Shown here in pieces: positions 1 to 12,934 of a stretch of DNA of 64,000 bases. Below the pieces are notes generated by a model. It did not search any database, was not told the origin of the DNA, and saw only the letters and a list, made by a program, of their open reading frames with translations. How positions within the stretch are numbered: position 1 is the stretch's first letter; every line of letters starts with the position of its first letter. Origin of the DNA: Lutjanus erythropterus (taxonomy: Eukaryota > Chordata > Actinopteri > Lutjaniformes > Lutjanidae); the NCBI GenBank assembly GCA_020091685.1, contig CM034608.1, forward strand, positions 1,607,465 to 1,671,464. The letters run 5' to 3'. Position numbers and translations under genes: made by a program.

Positions 1-2270
1 ATATTTTGTTGGAAGATAAGTCTTATATTAGATGGCGCGCTGAGAACCACATCTGGTTTTGAAGTCACTCCACTACCAATTTGGTGATTAAATAAATAGC
101 AATAAAGTAATAATGGTAAAAATGTAACTAAACAATTTAAATCAGCATTTTGATCCAAATTGTTCTAGTAGACTCAAAGTCCTAAAAGTCTTAGGACACT
201 AGTTTTAGTTACTAGTTAAATTTCCAAACAGCAAAGGTCAGCTGATCACCGTGGCTTTCACAATACATGTCATTGACGAGCTGATACAGAGACTCTCTCA
301 CCATCCATTCACCAACAAACCTCTGGAACATTTAAGGTCTGCAGCATGCACTGTGGGCCTCGTGAAAAAACAAGGTAGTTCACTATGTGGGGATAGGAAA
401 TAGAAGCTCAAATTGTCGGGTTTCTGTTCCAAGATGAAAGAGCCAGCACATATGGATCTTAACCTGAGTGACCTGGGGCCTTGTTAGAAAAAAATCCTAA
501 GTGTTTGTCCTGTCTTAACTTAAGTTTCCAAAATAGGAAAAATCCTCTTGTTCTATTACAGAAGCAGCTCCTACACTCATGGTTGTGTCCTTTCCTGTCT
601 CAGACCTCATGTCTTGTCTGAACTTAAGAAATCCTAACCAGAGCTGATTCTTCAGTCAGTTGGGCCTGTATCTGAGTTTAAAATGTTCAGACGACTGCCT
701 GTATCCATGACAACAGCTGTCTCACTTCACTTGTCACTGACCATCTTGTGAATGGACAAGAAAAGACGGCGTTCATTATCTTTGATGAGTCAGAGGAACT
801 AATTGTGTCTTGAAGGAGAGGAAACACCACCTCTCAGGGAAGTTTTTTTGGCAATTATAGACCCATGAGAAGGATTTGAATGGACAGAGCATGTTGATCA
901 AATTCAAAATTAATCATCTTGGCAGTTGATATACACCCATCTATATGTGGTCCGGGATCTTTAATGCATCATCATCGGGCATCATAGTGGCCTTTCAGTC
1001 ATAGTATTATGTATTCATGTTGTTCCCCATCTTCACTGTCTTTTCCATTCAGACCTAACAACAGCAGTGCTACTATTTCTCACAGTTATTTTAAATTTAA
1101 GACAGGGTCTGTGCCATCCTAATTTAGGATTCCTAACTTAAGTAATGCTTCAATTAGGATGCTTCTGTGCAAGTTAATTTCTGATCCTAAGATAAGATGG
1201 GATGTTTTCCTAAATGTAGTTAGGAAACAGATTTCTTCAAAACCAAAAATCCTAAATGTTATCCTAAACTGAGATAAGAGAGGATTTCAGACTTTGGATG
1301 TTTCTTTAATGAGGCCCCAAGTCCGTCTCTGTAAGTTTTAGCAGCTTCCAGTTCAGTTTTCCTGAACTTTTTCCTGGTTTAGACATCCTGAAGTCAGCTT
1401 AAGTTAAATATTCAGCATGTAATCCATTCATTATCTCCAACATGGCCATGCATCCTGTTTATCTGTGACAAATCTGTGACGTAGTGGATTGCAGCTATCT
1501 GAAGGAGCAGCGGGACACGTATGTTAAATTAAATCTGGAGCCACAGCTGACTGACTCATTTGCTCTGTTTACCTCGATTAAAGGACCCGCAAATTGCACC
1601 AGGCTGCCAGAGGAAAACACACACACCTGTACACACATCACACTGGTTGATGAGAACTCACAGTACACAGACAGTTACTGTGGGATACTGGGGCTCATTA
1701 ATTCTGTTCATTATTGCCTCGGTATAAGTGATGTTTCATGTTTTATTCTTGAGATGCATTACAGTGCAAATTGTGCTGCTGTTATATAACATCACAATGT
1801 GAAACAGCAGAATTGTGTCTGAGACTGCGTCAGAGTGTTGTCATGTAAATGGCTTCATCTGCATTTTTGTATTATTTATTTCTATCTGCACTGTACTAAT
1901 TAACAGTCACACACTCACACACTCACACCACCTGCCTCTGGCTGCAGATTTGTGGTACCGTCTTATCATACTGCAGCCCTCTGCTCCATCCAGACAACAA
2001 AATGATCTGTTTCATCTTTGCTAAATCTTGTTGTTTAATTGTGTTGTCATACTTCACTGTGATTGGCTCAGATGAGACCAGTGATGTGAGTGGCTGATTT
2101 ATTTAAATACACATCATGTGATCTATATCCCACTTCACACAGTGGAAGTGTAGTACCCATCTGCTCCATTCATTGTGCTAGCGTTATAAAAATTGTTCCT
2201 CTTTTTTTTCTGTGTGAGTTTTTCTGGGTTTTTATGCCGCCACTGTAAAAGACCCCTCTGTCTCTTTCAG
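1..2270 (+). other. mvb12b: mvb12b intron (partial) with a MITE-like repeat
   Basis: No earlier mvb12b exon is recognisable here, so the stretch is read as the 3' part of the intron that ends at the 2270 acceptor. It holds one inverted-end repeat (475-1318, listed separately) and a short CA-rich patch at about 1905-1930. The two following introns (2327-2651 and 2712-4121) contain nothing I can name beyond A-rich patches near 3057-3090. Confidence 0.7.
475..1318. mobile_element. MITE-like element with ~30-bp imperfect inverted ends
   Basis: The left end begins GGGGCCTTGTTAGAAAAA and the right end, read in reverse complement, begins GGGGCCTCATTAAAGAAA. Further inward both arms contain repeated ATCCTAA / TTAGGAT words. 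No transposase coding sequence is visible and I found no clean target-site duplication, so the superfamily is undecided. Non-autonomous DNA transposon is the best reading. Confidence 0.6.
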
Positions 2271-2326
2271 CAATGGATGGAGTGCCTTTCATGATCTCTG
2301 AGAAGTTTGCCTGTGCCTCATCCGAT
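2271..2326 (+). CDS. mvb12b: mvb12b antepenultimate coding exon (start of the UMA region)
   Basis: Mvb12b is a subunit of ESCRT-I, the endosomal complex (with TSG101, VPS28 and a VPS37) that sorts ubiquitinated cargo into multivesicular bodies. The exon follows a good acceptor (tctctttcag, 2261-2270) and ends before gtaagt at 2327. It opens with two bases of a split Ala codon and then reads MDGVPFMISEKFACASSD, ending on a codon boundary. The GVPFMISEKF stretch is the start of the UMA (UBAP1-MVB12-associated) domain, which docks the subunit onto the ESCRT-I core. The residues agree closely with my recall of human MVB12B; MVB12A and UBAP1 share the domain but match less well. The N-terminal MABP domain and earlier exons lie left of the window. 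Sequence family assignment is strong; the teleost paralogue is not resolved. Confidence 0.92.
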
Positions 2327-2651
2327 GTAAGTTGCCTGAGCTGTGACTCAAGACCTCTGATGGCAGATTGACTTGATTCTGGCTCGCAGGTTTTGTGGGT
2401 CTTGTGCTTTTAATACCTCTGCTCAAGCACTGCAGTTATGTTTAATACAACCAGTGTTAAAAAAGAATGTTTAACCTGTAATTCAGTCCTTGTGTGTGAC
2501 TGGTCGATATTCTGTAAAACAGCTTTGAAAGATGTATAGCATTAACAGGTTGAAAGAAAAGAAGTGCAGAAGTAACACAGGAGTTGTTGAAATTTAACTT
2601 GCTTATTTACATTATTGCAACTAATTAACTATCACTCCTCTCCATGTTCAG

Positions 2652-2711
2652 CTGCAGCAGGTGGACCTGATGGGCATTACAATCAAGTCATTGGCTGAGA
2701 TTGAGAAAGAG
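2652..2711 (+). CDS. mvb12b: mvb12b penultimate coding exon (UMA domain core)
   Basis: This 60-bp exon sits between acceptor ttcag (AG at 2650-2651) and donor gtgagt at 2712. Both boundaries are phase 0. It reads LQQVDLMGITIKSLAEIEKE, with the conserved DLxGITIKSLAEIEKE signature of the UMA domain. Counting from the preceding exon, the spacing between the conserved Cys and the DLMGI motif equals that of the human protein as I recall it, which supports the acceptor at 2651 over the nearby ctgcag alternative. It joins in frame to exons 2271-2326 and 4122-4208. Confidence 0.93.
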
Positions 2712-4121
2712 GTGAGTAAACTCATCAATTAGAGTTCCTAGAGTTCTGCTAAGTTATGATAACATGGTGCTCACCAAAGTAATAGCTAAAATATGGGTAC
2801 ATGGCGACAAAATGGAGGGATGTACAAATGCAAGCAGTTAGATGACACGTTGTTAGCAAACCAGCAGTTAATCCAACCTTTATTTTGAGGTCAGACTAAA
2901 AATGAGCACCTGAAATGTTGATAACACCTACTGTATTGTAGCAATATTGCTATAAAGAACCAAGTTTTAATAAGTAGGAATTATCCTGAATTAGACTCTC
3001 TCAATAGAGACTGAGGACAGTCTCTCACTGTTTGTTGTTAAAACTGGGTGGAAACATAAAAAAAACATTAAAAAACATAATAAAAAAAAAAACCTGCACT
3101 GCAGAACCAGCCTAAAGGCTTAAGGGGAGCCCTTCACATTGTGGTGGACATGCAGAACAAGTCATATGAGTTCCACTGAGGAGAATGGGGGATGAGCGTT
3201 GATTCTGGTAAGGCGTGTCCTCGGGTGTAGGTTTGTTAGCAGCCACTTGTGCCACTATTCAAACAACTATTTTGCATTTTGAAATCCCCAGATATTCAGT
3301 AGACGTCTGATCATCTGGTATCACGAGACAAATACTTTATCTGCTGTGGTTTAACTTGAAGAAGGTGTTGGAAGTGGTGGCTGTTTAAATGAGAAACATT
3401 TCCAACAGCAGTTGAATACATGATGTTATCTAGTGAAAAGATGGTGCTGGAGACGGCAGTGTCTCAAGCTCCTTCTGAACTTGGTTTGCCTTTCTTACAA
3501 TGTACAAATGCTATCACACATTATGATAGGAGAACAACACTTTTTCACAACAATCAGCAAGCAATAAGAAATACCCATGTCTGGGATTGTGTGTTGCTGT
3601 ACCTGGAAAACTGAGGAGACAAAGGAAGCAAGGGTCACATGCCAATATTATGGGTACATCCCAAGTCTCTTCATAACAACCACATTTTCCTAATTTGCAT
3701 CTACTCCTTGCATCTTAGTCCTTACCACTAAAGATGCATGGAGAGACACAAGGAAACTGAGAGAGGAAACAAGGACATGTGTTTTTAGGGAAATGAGATG
3801 TGCTTTCCTGTGAAGCGTCATGGAAAGCATCATCCACTTCTGATGATAGCGCAGCTGATAACAGCTGGATCAGCTGTTGGTCTGCTTCAACCACTGCACT
3901 GAGTTTTAATGGAGTTTGTGTCTGCACACACATGCATGTGTTTTGTTCCTGTAAGTACACACTGTGTCCACCAGAGGCCAGTGTGGCCCTTAGTTTGAAC
4001 TGTATCACTGTTATTCACAGATGTTTTGCAGAAGATTTGATGAATTTGGTGTAGATTAAGATGATATCTGTCAGACCATATTACACAGTAATAATTGTTT
4101 ACCCCCCTTCCCTCCTCTCAG

Positions 4122-4208
4122 TATGATTACAGTTTCCGCACAGAGCACAGTGCAGCAGCTCGCCTCCCTCCCAGTCCAACGCGGACCTCGCTGAGCTCCG
4201 AGGCCTGA
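4122..4208 (+). CDS. mvb12b: mvb12b last coding exon and stop codon
   Basis: Acceptor cctctcag (AG at 4120-4121) is preceded by a pyrimidine tract. The exon encodes 28 residues beginning YDYSFRTEHSAAARLPPSPT and ending ...SSEA, with TGA at 4206-4208. The YSFRTE-SAAARLPPSPTR block is the well-conserved C-terminus of MVB12B; only the last seven or so residues differ from the human end as I recall it, and the total length is the same. Together the three exons supply about the last 66 residues of the protein. The stop here fixes the gene's 3' end and shows that it is transcribed toward lmx1b. Confidence 0.93.
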   Translation, partial: YDYSFRTEHSAAARLPPSPTRTSLSSEA

Positions 4209-5100
4209 GGATCCCCTCCTGAACCCTCCATGATAACACTCTCCTATAATGGACGGCAGCAGGAGAGACCTGTACACAACTACTGAGGACGCTCACAACA
4301 AACCGTCCCAAACATCCGTACTGAGAAGAAAAAAGCAAAAAAGATTCCTTGGGTCTTGACTGAAACCACTACATACAGCATTAGTGAACTGACTTCTGAG
4401 AGTGAACTGTCCCACTGTGAGACAAAACTTTCCTACTCAAGGAAGTGGAAAATCATATGATTTTAAAATACATTTCTGTTCCCAAACAGTCGTGAGTGTC
4501 ATTCCCTGTGATACTAATAACCACTCCCCATCTGAAGGACTTATTTCAGACAAGATAAAGGATTTAAAGGAGATTTTATCCTGGTGGAGGGCACCTGTTG
4601 GGCCTTTGCTCTTTCATATGGAACGAGAGACTGAGCAGCCATCATATTCGCCTTCCTTGTTCATGACACACCTGCTGCTCTGTCACTGGCCTAAATCAAG
4701 AAATCAGGAAGGCACATCCTCATGTGGGAGTACAAAAGGAAAAGGTCATGGGATTTAGTTTTCAAGCATATACAGCTCTTCTTAATGGAGAATAATCATC
4801 ATTGTTCTCTAGATGTTACTGTAATATACTGGTGTGACTGTGAGTGCACTTTGTGTTTGGGAATTTCAGTGTGCTTCCTGTGTGCCACAGATCTTCTGTT
4901 AACCACTCCTTCACTGTCTGTGTGTGAGCCAGCAGCTTCACTTACATATATGACCACTGTTACTGTTCAAGGTTTGTTACTGTGGGACTACACATACCAC
5001 TATTCTTATGGTTTCTGTCAACCATATTGTCATAGCTTCATATTGTCTGCCTGTCTAATGTTTTTTTAGGGCTGGGTATAATTTCTCCATGTTAGTGATG
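4209..5100 (+). other. mvb12b: probable start of the mvb12b 3' untranslated region
   Basis: Sequence immediately after the TGA is presumed 3' UTR. I could not place the polyadenylation site. Candidate AATAAA hexamers are seen only well downstream, for example at about 7215 and 7443. Open frames of 118 and 115 codons at 4402-4758 and 4722-5069 have no recognisable domain and are probably chance frames in UTR. The right limit given is arbitrary. Confidence 0.4.
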
Positions 5101-8100
5101 ATACACCGTGTGAGTGTTGGAAACAGTAACAATTCTTGTTCACTACCTTACTTAGTATAACTATATAATAATTTTACTAAAAATCAAAATCATAACAAGA
5201 GCATCACTTATTTTAGCTTATATACTATACCTTTCCTTCACATGCTCAAATAGTGCATTAAAGTTTATAAATGCAGTACAGTACATTGGTCCAGTGACCT
5301 TCCCCTGTCTAAACCAAATGCCTTCTAGTCAGTTTTCACTGCTTTATTCCACCAGCCAAGGCTGTTCTGGTTGGGTGTGAAGGCAATGCTTGTGATTCCA
5401 CCAGAAGCGGCTCTCCACTCTGCTTTGGAGAATACAAGCCAAATATATTTTTGACAGAAGTCGCATGAAGCTGCACAGAGCAGATCAAGGTGGGCAAGAA
5501 GTCAGACAGAGTAACGGAATAGAGAATCTGGTCAGTTTCTGGTCAATTTACAAAAATGAACCAATTTAACTGCGTAGCTTATTTAACCCTGGTAAAAGCA
5601 CAGAATGTTGTCATACCCTGGTGGGGTATGAAGCTGTGTGTAGGATGACTCAAAACATTACTACAGATACATCATCCCCATTGTAATCAAGGTGTTAGTC
5701 CATTGCATAGTCTTGCATAGCTAGACCTCTCTGCGCTGGTGAAAGATCTGGCTCCACACATACACATTCTGCTATAAGGCCCTGCCTTGTTTGCATTTCT
5801 TTAAACCAAACACAAAGGTCTTGGGCAGTGCTAAGCTCAGGATGCAGCAACAGTGATGCTCCGAAATAGTGTTGATAGGGAGCTTGTTTTGGTGGAACAC
5901 TTGCATGTTGGGAGGCAAGCTCTGGCATTAAAACAACTGCATCACTGACTGCAGCTGTTAGCTTGTTTACGTTTGTACCATTAGTGTCCCCAGGTGCTAA
6001 TTTACTGTTTTCAGCATGTAGGCTGCAGCTTGGATGTCTTTTGTTGTTTCCGGGGGACTTTGAAAGCTTAGCTGCAGACACTGCAACACCGCTTGGAGCA
6101 AATGACCATTGTCACGACTTATGCCAGCAGTGTGGATCCGGTGAGTCAGACTAGTACTTTTCAGTTTTTCTCCACACATCTGTGTACATTAGCAGTGTAA
6201 AGCCTGGATTGTAGTCCCAAACAGATGCATACACAGACACCTGCGGACACCTGGGATGTGTAATAGTTCTGTTTATACTATTTTGTCCACGTGAGGATGT
6301 GTTCCATCAAATGCGCAGTACATTGGTAGTGGCAGTCGCAACAAACTGGGGAGCACATACACCCTCTGATGACAAAATTTACATCATGCAGACTCTCGGG
6401 CACTCGCGGACACAACATATAATACTGGCTTAACTCAGGCTGAACTACAAACCAACCAATGTTCGTTTCTACAAATACACTTTACAAATGACAACCTCAA
6501 AAGAAAGTTACATATGTAACTATGCTTCTAAGAATTCTGGATGAATTCTATTCTGTTAGTCTGGCTTCTGTAACTCACTACAATCCAAGGTTTAATGTTT
6601 ACTGTCCACTACAGACCTCGATATTAGAAGTAGAAAGCTTCATGCAATTAAAAAAAACTTGAATGGTTAATTTGTTAGCACTAAATCACAGCTAAAGTCC
6701 TGCTAAGATCATCTTGAGCTCATGGGAATTTTTGTTCAGAAAAACAATGTTAGATTGTGGATTTGATTGTGTTTCTTTTATTCCATCCTCATCTTGACAC
6801 AAAGATTAGACCACACAGCAGACTCTTTGATGCCAGCCTTTGGTACTTGACTAATTTCTATTGGTACCTAAAAAAGTCTTCAGGTTTGATACCCTACTCT
6901 AGTTTCTTTACATCATCAGAACCATCTTCTCTCTTCTTTTTTGTTGCTCTTCTAAGCACAATGCTTACAAACAGAAGTATGTTGCAGTTTTAAGTGTCTC
7001 AAATTGTTGTCTATTATCATCATACATGGACAAAGGCGAAGTTGTCAAGCAGAAGTGCTCTGTTTTTTTATTTGACTCTGTTGATTACATGTGAACAAGC
7101 TTTGTGCCTACAGTGCGTATTTATCCTCTGTAACAATGGTCAGTCTTTAATGCAGCTTGTTTTGCCTCCAGCCTTTTAAACAGTTTCTTTTAGCTTGAGT
7201 CTGTTTTCATAGTGTAATAAATATTTTATTTTTTACTCATTTGACATTTGAAGACCACTATCAACTGAGAACCACTAGAGTTTAGTTCTAATGAGACTGA
7301 TGGGACTTAGACACCAGGAAGGGGTCAGTCCTGGCTCTGAGAACGTTTGTGACTTTTGACTTTTGACCACAGTCGGCGTTTCCCTGAAGCTTTAAGGTTC
7401 TGGCATTGAACCAGTTTAGTCAGGCAACAAAAACTTCTTTAACAATAAAAATGTCACAGATTACTTGAGAGGCGGTTCAGGAACCAGCTGCAACGCTGGC
7501 TTCTCATTGGTGGAAAAGTCCTGTGATAAAAAATGTCGAAATTCACCTTTAAGGGATCATATCAGGATATTGGACCCTCGGTACTTTAGTCAACTTTCTC
7601 CTTTGTTGTAAAAGTGACATATCTTAAACTAGCAAAATACTAGTTAACTAGCTGGTTAATGATTGATTTATGTTAGCTAGTTAGCCAGTGTTAGCTAATG
7701 TTAGTAAAATGCTTTTACAAGTCCCCCACCATCATCTTTTAACCAACTTCAAAATGTGTATTTCTTTTCAACATAGACAAGCCGAGCACGTAGCATGTTT
7801 AGGTACAGAAAATGGAAAGGAGAAAGGAGAGCCCAAGTACTAAACTAGCACAGTTATTGGAGCACAGAGCAAAATGGGGCGGGACTCATGAAGGGTCAAT
7901 CATGGACTAGTATTATCTCTAATCGTAGTTATTAATTGCTGCATGCTAATCTTAAATTTCATCTATCAATTACTGGAATTTTCACACAAATAACAATAAA
8001 GATAATGGTATATTTAGACATGATATGAAAAACATGCTCATAGAGATCTCAAATTTTGTGCAGGGCCTTATTTCTTCTGTTGTCTCAATATATTTTGTCA

Positions 8101-9127
8101 TTTTTTTTCCAGATCTGTTTTAATTTGCTGAAAAGAACTTTTTTTGATCAGTTGAGTATAATAAATTACACTGACTTTCATTAAGACTTCACTTCTATGT
8201 TCACTCCGGCAAGGCGTTTCTGTGCGACCTTTCCCTTATGTTAATACAGTATTGATTTGAAAAGCACGAAGGATTTTGGTGAAGAACATTGATCCTGTTT
8301 GATTTAGATTTTTTTCACTCCATTTGTTTAATAAGAAAATAATGTTTTTTGTTTTTTTTCCCTGCAAGTGTCTCTCCAATGTTATCAAGTCATAAATGCA
8401 TGGATTAACTCCTTTTATTTTCTGTTTTTGTTTGTCTAATTTATTAGTCATTTCAGTATTGTGTTGTCCAAAAGACTCTGTTGTTTTTTCAGAAATGTAA
8501 AATTGTCATTTGCACTGCTGACATGTTTGCGAGGGAGAGAAGATGATCGGCTCATGTCCATGTGAAGCTCTGTGTATTTGAGCTGAGTGTATCGTTCTGC
8601 TCTGTGATAAGCTACACATGTATCATTTCTTAGCTGTGGTGTTTACTTGCACCCAGTTTTGCTGAAACATTTAATAGCTAACTAATATGGTGTCTGCATT
8701 AACAACAAATAACAATCCTGCTTTGATCTGTCTGTTAGTTTGCATGCATGGTGACATGAGACGTCAGAGGTTTCAATAGGACAGTTATTTTTGTAGTTTG
8801 TTATTGATCAGAAGTCACAGATTTTGTCTCATAAATAGATTTTATTCACTAAAGAATGAACAAAATGGCATCAGTTGAATTTGTATTATAAGGATGTTTT
8901 ATTAAACTATGAAGAACTGAAGACCTCGACTCAGAGTTGCATTTTATTTTGGTAAGGATGGTGATGTCACTGAACTTTAAGTTCTGGCTGATGAAGATAT
9001 TTCAGCGTGTAACAAATCTGTATAAAGTCCTAAATTTTAAAATGTGTTTTTTGATAATAATCTATTAATCTTAAACAAGTACCAACCTCGCAGGCTGAAA
9101 AATGACACTGAAGTGCTAAAAACTGCA
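5101..9127. other. intergenic stretch without recognised genes
   Basis: AT-rich intergenic DNA (apart from any remaining mvb12b 3' UTR). A minus-strand open frame of 128 codons at 5695-6081 has coding-like composition but no domain that I recognise; it is discussed in the findings. Otherwise I see nothing specific. Confidence 0.5.
5695..6081 (-). pseudogene. unidentified 128-codon open frame, possibly transposon-derived
   Basis: The frame is long for AT-rich intergenic DNA, uses diverse amino acids and avoids low complexity. It has a Pro/Ala/Gln-rich first half and a more structured C-terminal part (QDLCVWFKEMQTRQGLIAEC). I recognise no domain. A second minus-strand frame (5997-6179) overlaps it and may reflect a frameshifted extension. 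It could be a relic of a mobile element protein, an exon of an unknown gene, or chance. Composition is the only evidence. Confidence 0.25.
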
Positions 9128-9420
9128 GTTCCTCAAATGGCCACTTGAGGCTCACTCCAAAAGTGAGTCAGTCCCCACAGAGCACCATTTTGAAATGTCC
9201 AACTTGGCCCAAAAGACGTTTATAGTCTTTATAGTTAATTTCCCCCATTCATGACAAATGTACATGGTGGAATTTTATGTAAATGACCTGTATAAATGAT
9301 TAAGTCTTATCATTATGTATAATTAAGGGAGTGCCCAATTTGAATTTGCCATCACAGATGGTTAGCAGCATTCAACCCATCTCAGCTGCACCCACCTTCC
9401 CCCTTGGCCCATTTTGGAAT
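9128..9420. repeat. dispersed teleost repeat copy
   Basis: The stretch starting AAATGGCCACTTGAGGCTCA and continuing through 'AAAAGTGAGTCAGTCCCCA' and 'TTTCCCCCATTCATGACAA' matches a high-copy teleost repeat that I recognise in general form. Family name and exact ends are not determined. Confidence 0.5.
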
Positions 9421-11063
9421 TTGATGGGACTTTCCTTTTCACCTGAGAACAGTCTGTTTCTCCAGGGATAAAACATGTATGTCTCAGTTAGTGCAGCTCA
9501 CAGAGTTATTATTATGAGTCGCAGTGTACCTTTTATGTCTTCCTGTTCAGACACAGGCAGTGCAGCTGTGTGTCCACAGTACTGACTGAATGTGGAGAGG
9601 TGTTGTTCAGTGATCAGTGCAGCTGAAACAGAGAAATTAAACGTTATTTCCTAATTGTTTCACAGCAGTTAAGCTCTACACGAATAACTACCCCTGCTCA
9701 CTGCAGCAACAACTGATTCACCTGATAGGAAGTTACAACAGCTTCACCACTTCCTCCACAATACATTTCTATGCAAACATATTTCCTCATATAAAGAAAA
9801 GTGGGCGTGGCCGATTGAAGACAGCAGGCATGAGCCTGTCGATTTAGAATGATTCTAATTCACTAACATATAAACAGTAGTAAGAACAAACTCGGAGAGA
9901 ACTTAATTTGTATGCACAGTAAGAACATTTCTATGCACATGCTAGTGAATGAAAGCCATTGCTATTTGTAACAAGTAAGGGTGTTTTGTTTTAAAATTTG
10001 AGAGCTTTAAAACAAAAATTCAGTGAGACAAAAAGTGTTACAACTGTCCCTGATCTCCCCTATTTAATTTTAGTTGAGTCTTAACTGAACTTAATTATTG
10101 GTATTTTAATGTCAGCAAATTTGACATCGAGACCACGTGAACTTTTATTGAGACAAAAAGTAATAATATAACAGTGGCAATTTCTATGAGGTCAGTATGA
10201 TTTTCTTGACCTTCTGTGTAATTTCTATTAAAAAAACTTTTTAAAAGAAAATACTTTTAGGAAAAGTCAGGTACCAGCAGCACTGTATTTTTTTAATTCA
10301 AGTTTATCTTTTTTCCTCATGCTTTTCTAAACACATTCAATCTCCCGAGGGGATAAACATTTATGATTTTTACACACTTATGACTCTTCCTCACATGCCA
10401 CAATAAGGACAAATTACAGGAGTGGACTAACAAATTAGAACTTAGAATAACAAATACATTTACTTGATCCAAGACTTGTGGTGTGAAAATTGCTGTGTTT
10501 AAGGGCCTGCAGTAAGTTTGTGTCTCATTTAAACTTCAAAGCCTGGTTGACAGTGAGCTTCAGACAGTATAATCCTCTCAGTGTGGTTGTCTTGAACACA
10601 TGTTGAAGGTTCTGAAGGCAAACTGTTGGTGGTTCATTTCTCCTACAGTGTTTCATCTCTGTGTGTTAATCTGTATGGTTTAGTCACAAACACAAGTCAA
10701 TTAGCTCCCTAACAAACGTCACTGCCACCAGGAGCTTTACAGGGTGGAGACATCTGGAGCTGCATCACTACACCACAGAGGGCAGAAGTGGAAAAACTCA
10801 GTGTGTTTGACTTTACTTTATCATATGTTGTGCACACAAGTAAGCAGTGTTCTTGTTCTGCATCCCAGCTGTTCCAGTCAATGTGAGTACTTTTCATAAA
10901 TATGCAAATAATATATTAATAATATTACTTAATAATAATAATAATAATACTTTCCATTAAGCAGTCCTCCAGGATTTCTCAAGATTTCTTTGGGATTGTT
11001 GCATCATAAAATACCTGCAAATGCAACCAACAAACTGATAAACCTAACAATGAACATAAAACA

Positions 11064-11290
11064 CAGAGAGCTGCAACGATTTATCGTTGTTATTCCACAA
11101 TTAAATTCTAATTATCTGCATCTATTTGGATAATCAATTAATCATTTTTGTCATTTTTAATTCCAAAAAAAAAAATCTCTGATTTCAGCTTCTTCTTTAG
11201 TTCACATTTGAGGACATCATCTTGGACTTTGGGAAACAGATTGATGTTTTTCACTATTTTATGACATTTGATGGACTAAATATCTAATAG
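11064..11290. repeat. dispersed hAT-like repeat copy (same family as 16133-16414)
   Basis: It shares the opening AGAGCTGCAAC(G/A)ATT, a middle segment GAGGACATCATCTTGGACTT, and a following TTTGGGAA-C run with the repeat at 16133-16414. The right end is lost. The copies differ by many substitutions, which suggests old insertions. Confidence 0.55.
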
Positions 11291-11779
11291 ATTCATCGAG
11301 ACAGTGGTTGACAGTGCACCCAGGTGCAACAGTCCAATCCAGAATACTGTGGAGCAGGTCTATCTGTGTGGACACAACAGTCTCTGCTTTAATGTTGCTT
11401 GTCCAGCCTGAGGCCCATTTCAGCCAGTTTCATTCTCCTGACTGGTCATTATCCCACAGCAGCTTTAAGTCCCAGCTATAACATGGTTCTTGTCTCCAAC
11501 TCACCTCTGCTCCTCCTGGGGTGTCTGCAGCGCTGTGTCCAGCTGATCTGATTGCATGTCCAAAAGATGGCAACTGCATTATTGATCATCTGAGAGTCCA
11601 CTGCTCCTTAATCCAAACCCCATGTGTCATTTCCCAACATATGCAAGTGTATTTCTGTCACTGGTGATGCGTGTTACAGCACTAAGCCAAAAATGACAGA
11701 TTGACGGAGAAAAGTAGCACAGCTTGAAGGAGCCACTGGCCACTGCATCTACAGGTGCAGCCGTTGCCAATGGTTTATT

Positions 11780-11940
<161 letters not shown>

Positions 11941-12069
11941 AACATTGTTTAACAAACTTGTGTTTTCAACAACAGAGAAACAAAGATACTTAAAACTGGA
12001 TGATGTTTCAGAGCTCTGAGTAACTCAAATTAGCTCCTCTTACTTCCCGTTATTTGAACTATGCCTTTA

Positions 12070-12250
12070 TTGCTGTTTATCCATCTAGATTTGGTGTGAG
12101 TTGCAGAGTTTTGGAGATATCAACTATAGCAATGTCTGCCTTCTCTCAGTATTACGGGACTAGATGACACTGTGATGCTCAAAGCACCAAAAATTATTTG
12201 CAAAAACACCAATAGCAGTGTCTCCTTCCAGAAATCACAGTGTGGTTCAT
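12070..12250. repeat. fragment of dispersed teleost repeat (family of 26615-27160)
   Basis: It contains TTTATCCATCTAGAT, GAGTTTTGGAGATATCA, ATGTCTGCCTTCTCTC and GCTCAAAGCACCAAAA in the same order as the longer copy at 26615-27160. This is a high-copy teleost family known to me only by its sequence. Confidence 0.6.
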
Positions 12251-12576
12251 GTATGTAATGTATATTATTTGGTGCTGGTGCATATTTGGCTTGTACTTGT
12301 GTTGTTACACCTTTATACTGCTACTGCATCTTTAAGTAAAAAAATAAATAAATATTATTTCAGAGGGAGGCTGCATCAACAAATGTATTATTTTTAATGT
12401 GTTAAATGTGATACTAACATGACTTAATGGTTGTATCTTGTTCTGCTGCACCAGTTTCATTCTGTGTCAGTATTTGAGATCAACTAGCTATGTTTTAAAA
12501 ATTAACTTAACAACCCTGCTGTATTTGTCGACTTGTATGTTAATTGTATCATTTATCATCTGTCTGTCAGAAGCAA

Positions 12577-12646
12577 CACTCACACACACACACACACATT
12601 GTCTCTCAGCCCTCTCCTCACAGTCACACACACACACACACACACA
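12577..12646. repeat. two (CA)n microsatellites
   Basis: Two CA tracts, about 12577-12599 and 12625-12646, are separated by a short CT-rich spacer. Confidence 0.9.
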
Positions 12647-12934
12647 GAGTCCACTTCTACCGACAGCACTTGAATGAGTGTGAATGAGACGGACTGTCAT
12701 TATGTGTAATTAACATGTCAGCAGGTACTGTAAGATGAATGCTTGTACTGGGCTGCTGATGGTACTTATCTGATGATTAATGGAACACTGACTGTTTGCA
12801 CATAAATGCAGAGGCAGACTGGCCTGAGCAGCACACACAGACTGAGGAGTGATGACAGCTGATACACAGGAGCTGTCTTTAGTGCAGTCCTGAGTCAGGC
12901 TTTCACTGGGAGCAGAGGTTATTTACATGCTCAA

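Noticed and set aside
4402-5069. Open frames of 118 and 115 codons after the mvb12b stop
   Set aside because: They lie in presumed 3' UTR, have no domain, and overlap each other in different frames.
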